In this document: piece by piece, positions 36,801 through 50,375 of the stretch
How the letters are laid out: the number at the start of each line of letters is the position of its first letter
How positions within the stretch are numbered: the stretch's first letter is position 1
Assembly: GCA_033239525.1 (NCBI GenBank)
Contig: BSYO01000004.1
Coordinates: forward strand, 8,461,410 to 8,525,409
Source: Nepenthes gracilis
Lineage: Eukaryota > Streptophyta > Magnoliopsida > Caryophyllales > Nepenthaceae
Reading direction: 5' to 3'
Length of the DNA: 64,000 bases
The notes under the pieces: generated by a model
What the model was told of the DNA's origin: nothing
What the model saw: the letters and a program-made list of their open reading frames with translations, nothing else
The model's database searches: none
Made by a program: the position numbers and the translations under genes

Positions 36801-39800
36801 AAATTCTGTATAGTTCTAATATCTTACTAAATTGTTATGGTATACAAAAATTATGATTCATAGTTACGAATATTAGACCTATTGTCTCTTAAATTAATCA
36901 AGTATTTTATTTTATTTTTAAATTTATATGATAATTTCGACATTATAATTAATAAAATAGCTAATTAAAATACATATAAATATAAATGATATTATTATAC
37001 ATTGGTTCATTTTAACCTAAGTCTCTGAAATTGAGGACCCAATTGTGGGCGGACTTCGGGGAATATAAAAAGCAAAATGGACAAGGGGTCAAATTTATTG
37101 TCAAATCAAAGGTGTCATTCAAATTTCCTTCAACCTCAGGATTTCCTGATAATATTGCAATTTTAGAAAATTATATAACAATTATTTTTTTGCAATTTTA
37201 TCATGTTTTAATATATTTATTTTATCTATAATAAACACATAATTTAAAAACTGAAAAATCAGATACTTACTGCAGTGTATTTAAGAATTCTTTTAATAAT
37301 TTTTTATAGTATTATTTTAAAAAGTAATCATATTAGTTTAAAATTTAAAATATTATTAAATTAATTACATAATATTTCGCTTTCGCCCACCCCACCGCCA
37401 AAATAAGAGAAAAGGGGAAAAAAAAAATTAATCAACAAACGGCATCCTGCGTTTTAAAATTTGTAAGATATAAAATACCTATTCCACCACTACTATATAA
37501 AATTTTTAAAAGTTAAATTCATATTAATCTAATTTAACAATTTTTTTCTTTTTTAAAAATACCCTTAAAACTAAAGCAAAAAATCTCTTTTTTCTACCCT
37601 GAATTTAATGTGTAAATTTAATTTTTTTTCATTTTAAAGAAAAATACATCTTTTATAATTTTATTTTTTATAAATGCCGTCTCAACTTTATTAAGATAAA
37701 TAAATATAAATTTATTTTCTAAAAAATCATAGATTGATCCTATAAATTCGGGATATATAACAAAATTCTTGTAGGAATTAACAATACTTATGGGATATAT
37801 CACAAAATTTGCTGGGAATTAACAACACTTACATCGTTATTAATATTTTTTATTACCTTATATTTTAACCAATTTTTTAAAAATATACTCTCTTTCTGAA
37901 TATATGAATCGTATTTTAAATTATATATTATTTTGCCCACCCTATGCAAAAAAAAAAGAAAAAGAAAAAAAAAGCCTGTGTTTTAGCGTTGGTAGGAATT
38001 CGATTCACTTGCCTCACCAATATAAAACAAGAGCACATGATCACCACTACAAACATCAACCTAAGAAATAATGTCAATTCCAACTAAAAATAAAAAATAA
38101 AAAAAGGAAAAAAGTCAAAAAAAAGCGGACAATCTTCCAACCTCCTCGTTTGTGGACCAACGTGCTATCAGAAAGTTAATAATATTATTGATATGAATAA
38201 TATTATTTATATTAAAATTGTTATTTTTAATATAAAAATAAAAAATAAAAAAATAAGATAAGATGAAATTTATATATATTTTTTAATATTTTTGGTATTT
38301 TTTTATTCACAATCATGATATTTAAGTGTATGCCAGATCAAGCCATGTTGTTTCTCCAGGGTTCATTGTCCATCCTTAATTGCTCTTTGGAAAAGAGAAA
38401 TATTAGATTTGGATTATTTTTTTTATGGGTCACATCTCTATTACATTTTTTTTTCTTTCTATTGATGATAAAAAGCTATTGAGCACGATATTTATTTAAA
38501 TTTTTGTTTAAGTGAAAGTTTAACAGTGTGTTTATAGAAATTTTCTTATGATATTTCTATGAATTTATAATCAAGTAATATATTCCATGGCAATTCTATG
38601 AAAGAATCATGAGATAAAAAATTTAAATTGCAGACTTTTATATTGATTTAATATAATGACAATATTTATATATTTATGTTGTGTTATAGGGTCAAAGTAT
38701 TTGGGTTTACTAATAATCTAATTACATGCTTTTAGTATGTCAGATTATATATTTAATAGATAAATTATTTAAAAATTTATTTGATTTTAGTGTGAAGATT
38801 TATATATTTAACAAAAAATTAGATCTTAATGCACGGGCCTAAAGTGAACTTATGTGCCGTTTTCACATGAATTACACATAAGCAATTTTATAAGTGGGAT
38901 TTGAACACAAATTTTTAGCAATTGAATGACATGTACATTTTTAAATTGTTTTGTTTTGTTTTGGAGATTGAGAGTGTGTGAGTCTATTAAAAACACTTTG
39001 GGTATTGATTTGAGAGAAAAAAGAAGAAGAATAAGAAAAGAATGAGAAGATTTTGTCAATTATTAAATATTTAATTTTGTTTATTGTTTTTACCATCTAA
39101 GATATGGTGTTCTAATTATTATTTAGAATAGTTTTACAAATAATTTTATTTTATTTAATTATTTATTTATTTATTAATTAATTTACCTGAACTTATGGTA
39201 AATTTAAAAGTGATTTTAAGAAAATTATTTTAACCAAACTCACATTATATAGTAAAAATTTTTTGCTCATAATTTTTTATTAGTTAAAAAAAAATTTTCT
39301 ACATAAAATTTATATATTTATTTTATTATGTGATTTATTTCTTATAAATGTATATTATCATATATCCTCCTAATGAATTTGAATAAAGAATTCAGTAGTC
39401 AATACTTGTAAAAATTTATTTTTACCTTTATTTAACAATTTTTTTGTGGATCGATGCAAACAGTTAACTAGTAGTAATTATTTATAATTAGATCCTTAAT
39501 ATATTGAATATAAATTTGGATATAAAGTATGGTATTCTTTTTTTGGTTGATAAATATTTTCCATGTATGATATCTAGTATAATTTATGTGATTAATTGTA
39601 TGTATCTTGTTTTTCCTTACAATTTCAACAATTGTGATGTTGAAATTTTTCCAATAAAAAAAAGAGAAAGTAATTATTCTCTCTCTCTCTATATGTATGT
39701 ATGTTGCATTATGTGAGCTATTTTACAAATAGTATAAGCATTTTAAGGTTTAGATTAATTAAAAAATCACAAAATTAAAAGTATTGGTCCACTCTCATCA

Positions 39801-41015
39801 TATTATTGTTATTCATTTAAACTGCTATTTATCTAAATAATTTTAAAAAAATGAATTGATAATAACTTAATTAAAGTAATTTTGTAACATATTAAGAACC
39901 ATGTTCATCCTAATAACATAGACTATTAAATAAAAGCCAGACCATTTCTATAATCTAATAACAAGGCGTGGGTGAGTCCATAGGCAGACTATAGCTGGCC
40001 TATACCCCCACTACATAAAATTAAATAACTATGTTAGAAGAACAATAATGCCATTAGGAGCAACTTTGATTGTAATTATTATGACTCTTCATTGTAAAAC
40101 ACTCATCATAGATTTCAAATAACAACATATATACGTAATTAATAAGTAGCACAGTCAAATAAAAAACACTTGACTATGAAAGATTACTTCTAAGTAAGTG
40201 GCTAGCGTTGACATTTTTTGTTATTTTTTAAAATTTTTTTGGTCACAATTGTTGTTATTATAATGACAATTTAAGAGATTAGTATTTTAAGAAATATCTA
40301 TATTTTTATAAAGATTTATTTTATGTTGAGTTAGAATTCATAAATTATTCATAAATGTAACTGATATTTATTTATAGAAATCGTATAATTAATATTTTTA
40401 GTTCGGTGCCCCCAAAAGTGACCAGCCACCACTATTCACCTCAGCTCGCCAACTCCGTGGGTAGTGTCTATCGGCTCTGTATTGGAACAATTTTATTGTT
40501 AGGGGTGAATCTAGGATTTTTTTTTTTATAGGAAAAATATTTATGTAGTTTTTTTGTTATTTTTAATAAAGTAAATTTAAAGTAATTTAATTATTTTTGA
40601 TTAAAAATGGTAAAAATTAACTATTTTTTAAGAGATGTGTAAATCACAACAATCATAAATATATATATTTAATAAAATTAACAAAAAAAAAAAAAAAAAA
40701 AACCCCATTGGGTTCAATAGAATAGCTAATTGAATATATATGTGTGCGTATTTTTTAAAAAAATTATAACAGAGGGTCAGTTGACCCCACTTATAATCAT
40801 TTAACCCAATTATGCTTATTCTCACCATAATTTCTAATAAATAAATATTCCTTATACAAGCTAAATAATTAATACTTATTTCTCGATTATTTTTAAGTAA
40901 TGTATATTATATTTGATGCTGTATTTTACTTTAACAATCAAATATATATTAAAGTGTTATATATATGTGTGTGTGGAAAGCTCGATATGTTTCTGTAAAT
41001 AAGAACAATAAATAA
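33860..41015. other. Long AT-rich gene desert
   Basis: More than 7 kb with no gene I can support on either strand. Low-complexity A/T dominates. Small patches of mixed composition lie at 34640-34690, 37015-37140, 39960-40020 and 40400-40500; none opens a convincing frame. The patch at 40400-40510 followed by TTAGGGGTGAATCTAGGATT resembles non-coding transposon sequence seen in many plants, but I could not find termini. Confidence 0.45.
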
Positions 41016-41202
41016 CAGGTTTGGGTACCGGCTCCCCTTGTTTCTCGTTGGCTAGTGGTACAAACGAGCCTGAGGTCAAGGGTTCGAGAGTTGGTGGAGG
41101 AGAAGAAGAGGAAGGAATAATAAGGTATTTTAAAATACCTTTTTCCCTTGCTTTTGCCACAACTCATTATTTTTAGTCAATTATTTTCTTTTTTTTTTTT
41201 TT
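41016..41202 (+). mobile_element. tRNA-derived SINE-like element, copy 1
   Basis: A box-A-like TGGCTAGTGGTA (41049-41060) and a box-B-like GGTTCGAGAGT (41081-41091) are spaced as in a tRNA-type RNA polymerase III promoter. About 95 bp of unrelated body follows, ending in a T-run at 41187-41202. Total about 185 bp. A second, diverged copy is at 42185. A T-rich 3' end recalls the plant Au-SINE group, but assignment is tentative. It does not fold as a real tRNA gene. Confidence 0.6.
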
Positions 41203-42184
41203 GATATTATGGTAGAATAAATTCAATGTTTTGTAAGATGATTATCTATCCACACGGGAGAATGGAGGAAGAATAAAATAAAATTTTAAATAATATTTAA
41301 TCTTACCTATTCTTAAAATGTATGAAAAATTTATTTGAGATTATATTAGTTCATGTAAATTGTTATGGGATTCATTCCATTCATGAAACCCACTTTCATT
41401 CTTATACCCTTTTTTTTTTTAAATTTCTAGCTAGTGTATCTACCATTAAATTGATTTTTTATAATTCTTAATTTCAATCTTTTATACTGTGCAATTTCAA
41501 TTATTTGTTAATAAACTTTCATAATCTTCAATAATATCTTTATTTAGGTCTTGATCATTGATCAGGATGACAAATTTGTAGAGTGTTAATAGTGAATTTG
41601 ATTCAATAATGATATATTTGATATTTTTATCTTAACTCATCTAAAATTCTTAAAAAAATAACTCAAACTAAACGTCAAAGATATTTGCTTTGCAAATAAA
41701 ATAATGCATCTTGCTTTCACCTAACCTAATTGGAAATATCATCATGTTTTGAAAAATGGAGACCTATAGTATTATGATATTTGAAAATGATCAGTTGTAT
41801 GAATTTTTACTCATATTGTTTTAAGTTTGTCTGTGACTCCTCAAGTGAACTCACACTCTCTTATCCCCAGCATGGTCTAAGGAGAGATTCCGAGACACAA
41901 TCATATTATTTTACTATTAAAATGCCATTATTTCTATTATTTTGCCTAAAAATATATCAATTTATTTTGCCACGGGGACTAAAACAATTGGGTCATACAG
42001 GTACACAATCCCAACAATCAAACATTCCTAAGCAACCAAACATACGCACATAAACATAGTATTAGTACATCACATCTGGGCCTTGAGCCCATTAAAATCA
42101 ATTGGACTTTAGCGTGACCAAATGGGCCCAGCTGGTAGGCCCGTAATTGTGTTTCCCTGAACAAAAAATAAAATAAATTAAACA
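41203..42184. other. AT-rich spacer between the two SINE-like units
   Basis: No gene recognised. A short mixed stretch at 42060-42150 (GGGCCTTGAGCCCATT, AATGGGCCCAGC) precedes the second SINE-like unit. Confidence 0.4.
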
Positions 42185-42343
42185 GTGCAACATCAAGCAC
42201 CAGCCGGCTATTACCATTGGTAGAGGCCAGGGGTTCAAGAGATGGTGGTGGAGAAGGGAGGAGTGACAGAAGATGGGAGGAATTCTAAAATACATCTATT
42301 TTGTTCATCTGCCTTACCCATTTTCTCTTCTTTTTTTTTTTTT
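42185..42343 (+). mobile_element. tRNA-derived SINE-like element, copy 2
   Basis: Parallels copy 1 along its length: ATTGGTAGAGGC for box A, GGGTTCAAGAGATGG for box B (42231-42245), then GGTGGAGAAGGGAGG, AATTCTAAAATAC and a terminal T-run at 42331-42343. About 160 bp. The two copies differ at many positions, so both are old. Confidence 0.58.
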
Positions 42344-45300
42344 AAATTTTAAATTTTAGCTATTTTACTCGTGTGCTTTGAGAATAATCACTAAGATAAA
42401 ATCACAACCTTATGACCAAATATGAAATTATATTAAAATTAAAGTTCTAAATTTTAGTAGGACTAGTGGAAGGCTACTGAAATATTAGTTTGTACCTTCT
42501 GTGTAATATGAATATCATAAACTAATTCATTTTATTTTTACTTGCATAAGGTAACGCCATGTGTATGTATTAGAGAGCAATGAGTTCTTCACTATGCATA
42601 ATTTTTCCTAACTTTAAGATTATGAACTATTTTTTTTATGTAATCTACATCATTTTTCATAAAGATAATAATATAATTGATGAGATTTTAATATTAATTA
42701 CAAAAAAACAGTCAGCTAAATAAGTTCTTAAAAATTTTAAAACTTAATCAGATGATTTTAAATATATTATGAGTGATTTCATATGATGAATATATTTTTT
42801 TCCCCAAATGGAAAGCATAAATACGATTGATGTTCAAACAGTTGATTTTTTTTCTCCTCTTTTTTACTTTAAAAAAATAACTAATTTTGTCTCTATTTTC
42901 CATTTTTTAATTCTGTTTTATTTTTATTTTTGTTTTTTTTTGGGGGGGGGGGGACGGAGTGACCAATATCTGCAGTATTAATTGCCTAATTACCCCTTTT
43001 GAGAAAGAGATCTCTCATATTAAGCAATAAGGGCGGCAATTTCTAAGATCGAAGTGACATTTACACTTCAGTTCAATGCATATTAATTAATCAAGTAATT
43101 AATTAGTTGATTGATTGATCGATTAGTTAGTTATTTAATTAATTAATTAATTAATTAATTAATTAATCAATGCACATTAATCAATTAGTTAGTTAATCAT
43201 AATTTCGATGAAAGGAAGGCACTGGGGCATTTGTTGGCGATGACATGTTACCGATGCGCCAGTAGTAATTGGACCGAATCTACACAGCCCATTTGGAATT
43301 AGAATTAAAATTTATTAGGTTGTATTATTTTTTTCAGGGTCATTATTACGAGATTTGGGAGCCACTTGATACAGTTTTAATTTTTACAAGTAAATAAAAA
43401 ATTATTTATAAAAAATAAAAAATATAAAAATTATATACAATATTATTTATTGATTATTTTTATAATTTTGACATTCTCTAAATATTTAATCTAATAATAA
43501 AAATAAAAAATTATTATTATTATTTAGATACTTTTTAAAATTACAATTTTTATCCGCTAAAATTTTTCTATAAAAAATGATATAAAAATATATTGAATAT
43601 ATCTCTTTTAAAAAAACACTGACCCAAATCCGATTATTACTATTTTAAAAGGCACCCTTAAAATAAAGCACCATTTATAAATTGCTTCTCCTAACAAATA
43701 TTAATTTCTAGGACGTTCTTTTAAAATCAAATTAAAATTTATTTCTAATATAAAAATAGAGAACTTTAATCAATTTTCATAAAAAATTTAATATTATATA
43801 ATTTGAATAAGTAAGAATTTTTTTAATATACAAAAGAGGATCGAGTCTTAGTGATTAATACAAAAGAGGAAGGATCTCGCCTTTGTTTAATATAACTAAT
43901 GAATCACTTAACTTAACCGAATAATAATGGCTTACCAATTGTAAAGGATCAAATACTTTATGGAAACCTCAGCTCACAAATTGATAATTAATCTTAAATT
44001 TGCTTTACAACTTCATCCTACACTTTCTAACTGGGGATTACATGGTTTAATTAAGCACAACTTGCTTAATTAAGGGTTAGATGGTAGATTAATTAAGTAT
44101 TGGCTTTAATTAGCCGGGAATGGGATGATAGTTGGTAGCTAAATCATTTAAAGTCTTGATAGGCAATTAATATAAGTTAAGACTTTATTAATATACTTAA
44201 TAATAGTAACATTTTCTGTTTAATTAAACTTTTTACATATTAGATTTTATTTTTTTCTCTTCTTTATATCGAAAGTAACCCCCCTTTTTTGTCTTCAATT
44301 CTCTTTGTCTCTCTCACACGCAGACGCATTAATTTATCTTCAAAATAGGCAATGACAGGTGATAGTATGATTTTTTTCTCTAACACCATCTGCTCTGCCT
44401 ACTTTGCTTTGAATAGGATGCTATATTAAGTTGGGTTGATTTACACTTGTGTTGCTTTTGTCTTGTAATTGAATGTAAATCTGAATATTTGGCATGACTA
44501 GAATTCTATGCTCTTCTTCTTGAATGGGAATGAGATTTCATTTCCTAGCAAAAGAACCAAGGAGTTTTGCCTCCTGTTATTCTCTTTATTGACATTGATC
44601 ATTTAAGTATAAGATAAATTGCAATATAATAAAAAAGTCCATAAAAATTATTAATAGTTAATTTTTCTAACTACATACCTGTCACGTATTATGAGGAATT
44701 ATTTTTTCTGACAATTAAAAAGATGCGATTTTTAAACCAAGTAGCAAAGTTGAAGTTTCATTCGTTAAAATGTAAGCACCATTCAAGCCGCTGTCAAACC
44801 TCCCAACACTTACAGTACAGAAAGAGTTCAATCTAAATAAACAAGCAATAAAGGAGTTTGAAGCAGTCTGTCGGTATCAGTCCCACCATTTTGAGCAAGC
44901 TACTATAGCTATGTCAACGATTAAGCAAATGAATTTCGCACATTCAACAGCAAAAGTCCCATCCCAATGCAATTATGCCTATTGAACACATACAACAAAC
45001 TTTCTAAAAAATTATATCCTTAATATGGAGTAAAAGACTAAATAAGACAATATAAGTTAATGATACCAATATAAGATCAACCGAAGGTAAGCTCACAGCT
45101 GAAAAGAACAAACAAAGCAACTAAAAAGCTCCCAGCAAGTTGGAATAGTCGATGAAATCTAGTTCTGGCATGAGGGAATTGGCATGCCCTTCATGAAAAA
45201 AGGCTGAAACAAGAGCAAATTGCTACACAACTTGATCTTCAACCTTGTTGTCGCTACTATCATATTCAGCAATGAAGAAGAAAGCACATACTTTCATTTA

Positions 45301-46075
45301 AATCAGCAGAAAGATCAACGAGCAAATGATAGGATCAATCTGTTATAATAATTCTTCAATAAGATATAAATTTTAATTATTATGATCTTTATTATCATAT
45401 TTTTTTCACCAATTAATTATGTGCAAAATAAATTTATATACATGAATTAATAAATATTAAATTTTCACTTGTCAATAATATGTAAAATCAAAACCGCACT
45501 AGAATCATTTTTATTTTTAAAAAATCGAGAAATAAATTTCTCATCTTTTCTTTTCTTTAAAATTTGCAGAGATTTTATATAAATTTTTATGCATCATAAA
45601 AATGATAATTATGGATGTTTTTGTATATAATAAGAAATAATTAGTTTTAAATTATTTAAAATTCCTCATTTCTATCAAAGAGTATATCTTAAATGAGCAT
45701 TGCCCTTTAAAAAAATTTCTTTAATTAATTATAAATAATTAATATATATAAATTAATATAGTTGTATTATTTAATTAAAATTTAATAAATTAATAAATTA
45801 TATGTCTTGTGAATATTTTTATAAGACCTGCATGATCTGATCATAATCACTACTATCACGAGCAGGGAAATTTTAATTCATGATGAGTTCATTTTATTTG
45901 AAAGAAAAAAATTGATTGATTGCCACCGTATCCTCCAAGATCATACAGGCAATTTATCGAACAGTTGGTGTGCATACATGAGTTCTATACGAAATCGGAT
46001 GAAATAAAAAGGGAGAGAATATTGGTGTAGTGATAACGGAAGCAGAGAGCAGAGGAAATCAGGAGGAATACCCAG
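42344..46075. other. AT-rich stretch downstream of the small cysteine-rich gene
   Basis: Contains a T-run/G-run junction at 42933-42953 and an (AATT)n tract at about 43130-43168. Between 44720 and 45300 the composition is less AT-rich. On the minus strand one can read EYDSSDNKVEDQVV and a stop (about 45275-45225), which might be a terminal exon or 3' UTR of an unrecognised gene. I cannot connect it to anything. Confidence 0.35.
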
Positions 46076-46249
46076 CTAGAGAACCGTACAAATGGAGGAC
46101 GAAGGCTGAGGTTGAGATTGAAGGCATGGCCATGGCTTGCAGGAACAGTGTTGCCCTTCGGGAATACGTTTATACACAGAGGCTACGTGCCTTCCACATC
46201 CACTCCATGTTGTCTTCCCGCAGCTAGAACACTTCACCTCGTAGCACAT
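46076..46249 (-). CDS. Small conserved cysteine-rich plant protein (MCYEVKC type)
   Basis: 57 codons from ATG at 46249 to TAG at 46076, too short for most ORF cut-offs. The protein begins MCYEVKCSSCGKTTWSGCGR and continues HVASVYKRIPEGQHCSCKPW. This spacing (Cys-x4-Cys-x2-CGK-TW-GCG-HV, then IP-GQHC-C--WP) is that of a small uncharacterised plant protein family that I recall from many genomes. Six Cys and two His suggest a metal-binding fold, which is inference. The C-terminal tail PQPSSSICTVL is Ser/Pro-rich. Upstream on the minus strand is a purine-rich leader with a 17-bp direct repeat. No function is known to me. Confidence 0.8.
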   Translation of the reverse strand: MCYEVKCSSCGKTTWSGCGRHVASVYKRIPEGQHCSCKPWPCLQSQPQPSSSICTVL

Positions 46250-46285
46250 CTTCAAGCTTCTTCTAGATCCCCTCCCGTCTCCCTC

Positions 46286-46320
46286 GCTCCTCGCTCGCTT
46301 TCGCTCCTCGCTCGCTTTCG
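46286..46320. repeat. 17-bp direct repeat, two copies, in the leader of the small gene
   Basis: GCTCCTCGCTCGCTTTC occurs at 46286-46302 and again at 46303-46319, followed by a partial third copy. It lies 37-70 bp upstream of the ATG at 46249 and is probably 5' UTR. Confidence 0.75.
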
Positions 46321-46329
46321 CTCTCTGTA

Positions 46330-48582
46330 AACATTAAGAAGTCAATGGGCAATCCACACAAATATCAATGGGTTCTTTTTTAGGAGGAGATTTAAACACG
46401 AATCATTAAAATAAAAAAGCAGGTAAAAAAGGCCCAAGTAGAAGATATAATTAATGGAAAATATTAATCATGAACCGCACCACTAATCCCATAATTAATC
46501 CTATTGTTTATAAAAGGGAAATCCTATTAATATCTTCAAAGGAACAATTGATTTGAAGGACTATGACAGTGGGCTCACACTGAGAACTCGCATACACAAA
46601 GGGCCCAATAAGCCCATTCCCGAAGTGAGGAATGACCAACCGAAACACTCTTTAGTCATTAAAAAAAAATGATTTTAATAACGTAATATATATATATATT
46701 TATATTTATTTATTTATTTTCATAATTATTGTTAGTATAAATAAATAAATAAAAAAATAACATATTATAGAATATCTCGCATATAATCAAAAGAGGTCGA
46801 TGATATTACTTTATTCTAAATTGCCTTGGGTGGATTTTATTAAAATTTGTATGCAATTTTATTGAAATCGGGTGGGTTTTAGTAATTAAAATTTGTAATT
46901 ACAATATAATTAAAATTTTGGGGGTAAATATAAAAATCACAAAATTTGGATTATCTTTGGGACAGATTTTAGAACTATATTTTAGAATATTATATTTGGG
47001 GCAAATTAATCTTGATTTTTGAGATGGGGTAGCTAAATATCAAAATTGGCCCATACCTAAAGAATTTATAATTTAGTTTTCTCCCAAAAATTGCCCCAAA
47101 ATCAATCTAACCGGTTTTTCTCCTATTGACGGGGTTGGGTTGGTTTGGTATACTACTGGGCAAGCCAAAATTGACATCATTAATCAATGGTAATATTTTT
47201 CTATTGAATAATTTACAATAATGAGATTATTTAAATATCTTTAAAATTTATGAATACTATTAATAATGATAATTTCATCGATATTTTTTATCAATAAAAA
47301 TAATGCTTTTTAATTTTACCAAAAATTTTAAAAGGATAAGCTAAAATATTGTCACCAATCTTTTATACAAATTTTGATGCCAAATATTTCAATAGCAATA
47401 CAGTCACTAAATAGCAACGGTATCAAATCGGTCACAATAAATCTAATCCTTATTATATGTGTATGACTGATGTCAATAATAAGGATAAAATTTTCTCATT
47501 ATTAAACTGTTTTTACAATAAAGAGACTATTTGATTTTTTATTGTCAAAAATTTATGAATATTATTATTAGTAAAAAAAATTTATTCCTATGCTATTTTT
47601 TCGTCGTCAAAATCATATTTATTGTAGTGAATGTTATTACTTTAAAAATGCTCAATAAACATATTTATAATATTTTTTGATGATATACCATATTAGTCAT
47701 ATATTTATTCTTATATTGCTTATTAATATATATATGTATATATATTAAATATTACATTATTTAAAAATACATCACATACTACCACCTTTTTGGCATTTAG
47801 AGGCTATTATTCTATATGCATATAAACAAAAGCTTAGAGAGAGGAAACCAATTTAGGTGGGACAAGCTCATGGCCTAGCTTTTCAGATAGTCGGTACCCT
47901 TTTTTCTTTTTTTTTTGTTCCTTTTTCTTTTCTCTAATATCTTCAAATCAAGTTGGACGTAATTGCTTCTCACTGACTAAAAAATCACGTTGCCCCACCT
48001 GTGAATTTGTTCCATTCCCCCATGATGGATTATTTTTAGTCATGTTTTGATTTTTTTTTTTAATATTGATTTTACATTGCCATTTTACCTAACATAGGAA
48101 ACATAATATCTTTATAAATTATTTCCAAACCAATATAGCTAGTTAGATTATAAGGAATATATGAATGAAAGGTTAAACTAACACGTAAAGTATGGGCCAT
48201 CTTTATTATTTCCCTATTTTGTTTACTTTAATTTATACTCTCGTACTTTATTATTATTTTTATTTTTAGCTTGGTTCCTTTAACCCATTTGATCCTCTTC
48301 AATGGGACTCTTAGTTAAAAGGGGAAAATTTTAAACTATTTTATTCAAGAGTACTATGATGGAGGGGGAGAGATTTATGTATTTTAAGGCACCTATATTT
48401 TTCACAATAAATGAAAAATTTATACTCAAGGTATGTAACAATAAATATAAGTTGGTTTATACTTAAAACTACGTATTTAAAAAGTTTTAATAGTCTGGTT
48501 GATATTTAATTTTTACATATGAGAGAGAGTAAAAAAGTAAAAGAGTAATTTTTAAGTAATTCTAAAACATTTTATATTTGTA
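46330..48582. other. AT-rich spacer with a possible small CACTA-type relic
   Basis: No gene recognised. At 47216-47310 and 47515-47620 two ~100-bp blocks resemble each other as direct repeats (both begin ACAATAA-GAGA-TATTT). The second ends in TTTATTGTAGTG at 47632, the form of a CACTA right terminus. No matching CACTACA left end was found nearby, so this is a truncated or solo end at best. The stretch ends with GTA (48580-48582), half of the CACTA target duplication. Confidence 0.4.
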
Positions 48583-48599
48583 CACTACAAAAAAAATAT

Positions 48600-50287
48600 T
48601 TTTTTATGATAAAAAATTAGTGACAAATATATTTTTATCACTATTAATAATTAAAATATATAATTTAGTAAAAAAATATATATTTTTATTACAAAAAATT
48701 TAAAGTAAAGAATAAATAATAATAATAATAATAATATAATAAATAGTAATAATTTTTTTAAAAAATAATACTCCCCCTTTTTCTTATGTTCTTTTCATGC
48801 CTTCTCCACTCTTCTTCTGTCTCTCTCTTTCCGACTCTCTCTCTCGATCTTCTCTTTTCCTTCTTATCTATTCTTCTGTCTTCTGTCATTTCTCCTTCTT
48901 TCTTTACCTTTCGTTTCTTTTTTCATTACTTCTTTGACCGTTTCACCTGTTTCCTTCCCTTCATCTTGTGTTTCTCGTTCTTCTCCTCCCTTAAACTTTC
49001 CTCCTCTTCATTATGGGAGAGAATAGAGAATGCATGCCGCTACTGTTACTATTGCCTGTTATCACTAAACAGAAAACTGTTGTTTCTGTCATTATTATTT
49101 TTTATTATTGTGGTTGTTAACCTTCTCAAACCAAGCAAGTAAAATCTTTTTTCTCTTTCGAATACGTCTACTATTATTTTGCAAGTAATCCACTACTCTT
49201 CTACTAGTATTTCCTTATTCTTCTACAAATAGGACTGTCCTTCTTCTTATGGAGGGTAGATCTCTTTTTTGTGTGTTGAGATTTGAAATAAATTGGTTAT
49301 ATTTTATTGTGAGGTAAATTTGGAAAAAAAATAGATCTTGACTCTGATAGTGAAAGATTTGAAAACTTTGAAGGTTTCTCGTTCAATTGGGGGGCAAAAT
49401 TTAGAGAAATTACATAAACATAAAGAATCAAGATACTAAAATAGTAAAATAGTATATGGTTCATGTCTAGAACTTTGTAATCTAAAATTTCATGATTTTG
49501 AAGCTTATGGGGCATTTGGCATCACTAATCGAGATATTGAAAGTGTAAATACGAAGTATAATTTAACAACCATACCCTTACATTGTGAGAGAATGTTTTC
49601 TTGTGTAATCATTTGATGTTCTTCCTCCATTTACCTTCACAAATTAATCAGTGTTAAAAAAGTATCGAAATATAGAAGTATAATGTATCTTTATCTCCTA
49701 CCATTCTAGGAATAATTTAAAATATGAATTCAATTTCATGGTTCATTGTGTGTCGAGCTTTTGATATGTGTTGTGACCGATAGGCGCTCCCCTTTCACCC
49801 TAAAAAAGAGCTGTGGTTTTTTTCTGTTGGGCACCTGAAGAGACCAAGTATAGCATCTTTGTGTTGTTTGTGTTAGAATTTCATTTCATCCTCTTCTATT
49901 TGTGCAAAAGGGTCTTATTGTAGTGCAACTTCCATTGTAGCTTGCAGGCCTTATGTTAGTTTTGATGAAACAAGTCTATCATATAGTATCACGAAGATCA
50001 TAAAAATTACAGAATAATATGATTTATTATTCCATACCAAATAAAAAGAAATATTTTCAGAATTTGTTAAAAAGATGGGCTCTTTTTTCTAAGATTTTTT
50101 GATTTTTTTTTAAATTCTTGCTATGTATTTTGATTCTTGTTTGTAGTCTAATATATTTTCTTCTCATTGTCAATGAAGGCAACTGATTTTTCATTTCTAT
50201 ATGTGCTTGGGCTACGACTCATATATTAGGATTACATGCCACTACCTCTAATGCAAATTTGTCTTTTATATGAATTTCGATTTGCAG
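48600..50287. other. Left arm of the CACTA element, origin unknown
   Basis: AT-rich subterminal sequence, then 48780-49010 is nearly all C and T (many TCTTCT and CTCTCT), like a plant 5' UTR. An open stretch at 49325-49410 (+) reads KKIDLDSDSERFENFEGFSF and could be a further captured exon, but I do not recognise it. Sequence 49740-50280 ends in the acceptor TTTGCAG of the first PDI exon and is probably PDI intron. Confidence 0.35.
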
Positions 50288-50375
50288 GAACCATTGTCGA
50301 GATTTCTACGGAGCCCTCACATGTGGTGATACGGACGACAGATAATTTCAATGTGATAGTTAAGGATGAAAAAAA

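Noticed and set aside
41040..41095. A tRNA gene
   Set aside because: Box A and B motifs are present but the arms do not pair as a tRNA and a SINE-like body and T-tail follow.
48786..49142. 118-codon Ser/Phe/Leu-rich frame that looks like a membrane protein
   Set aside because: Produced by a pyrimidine-rich stretch; no conserved motif.
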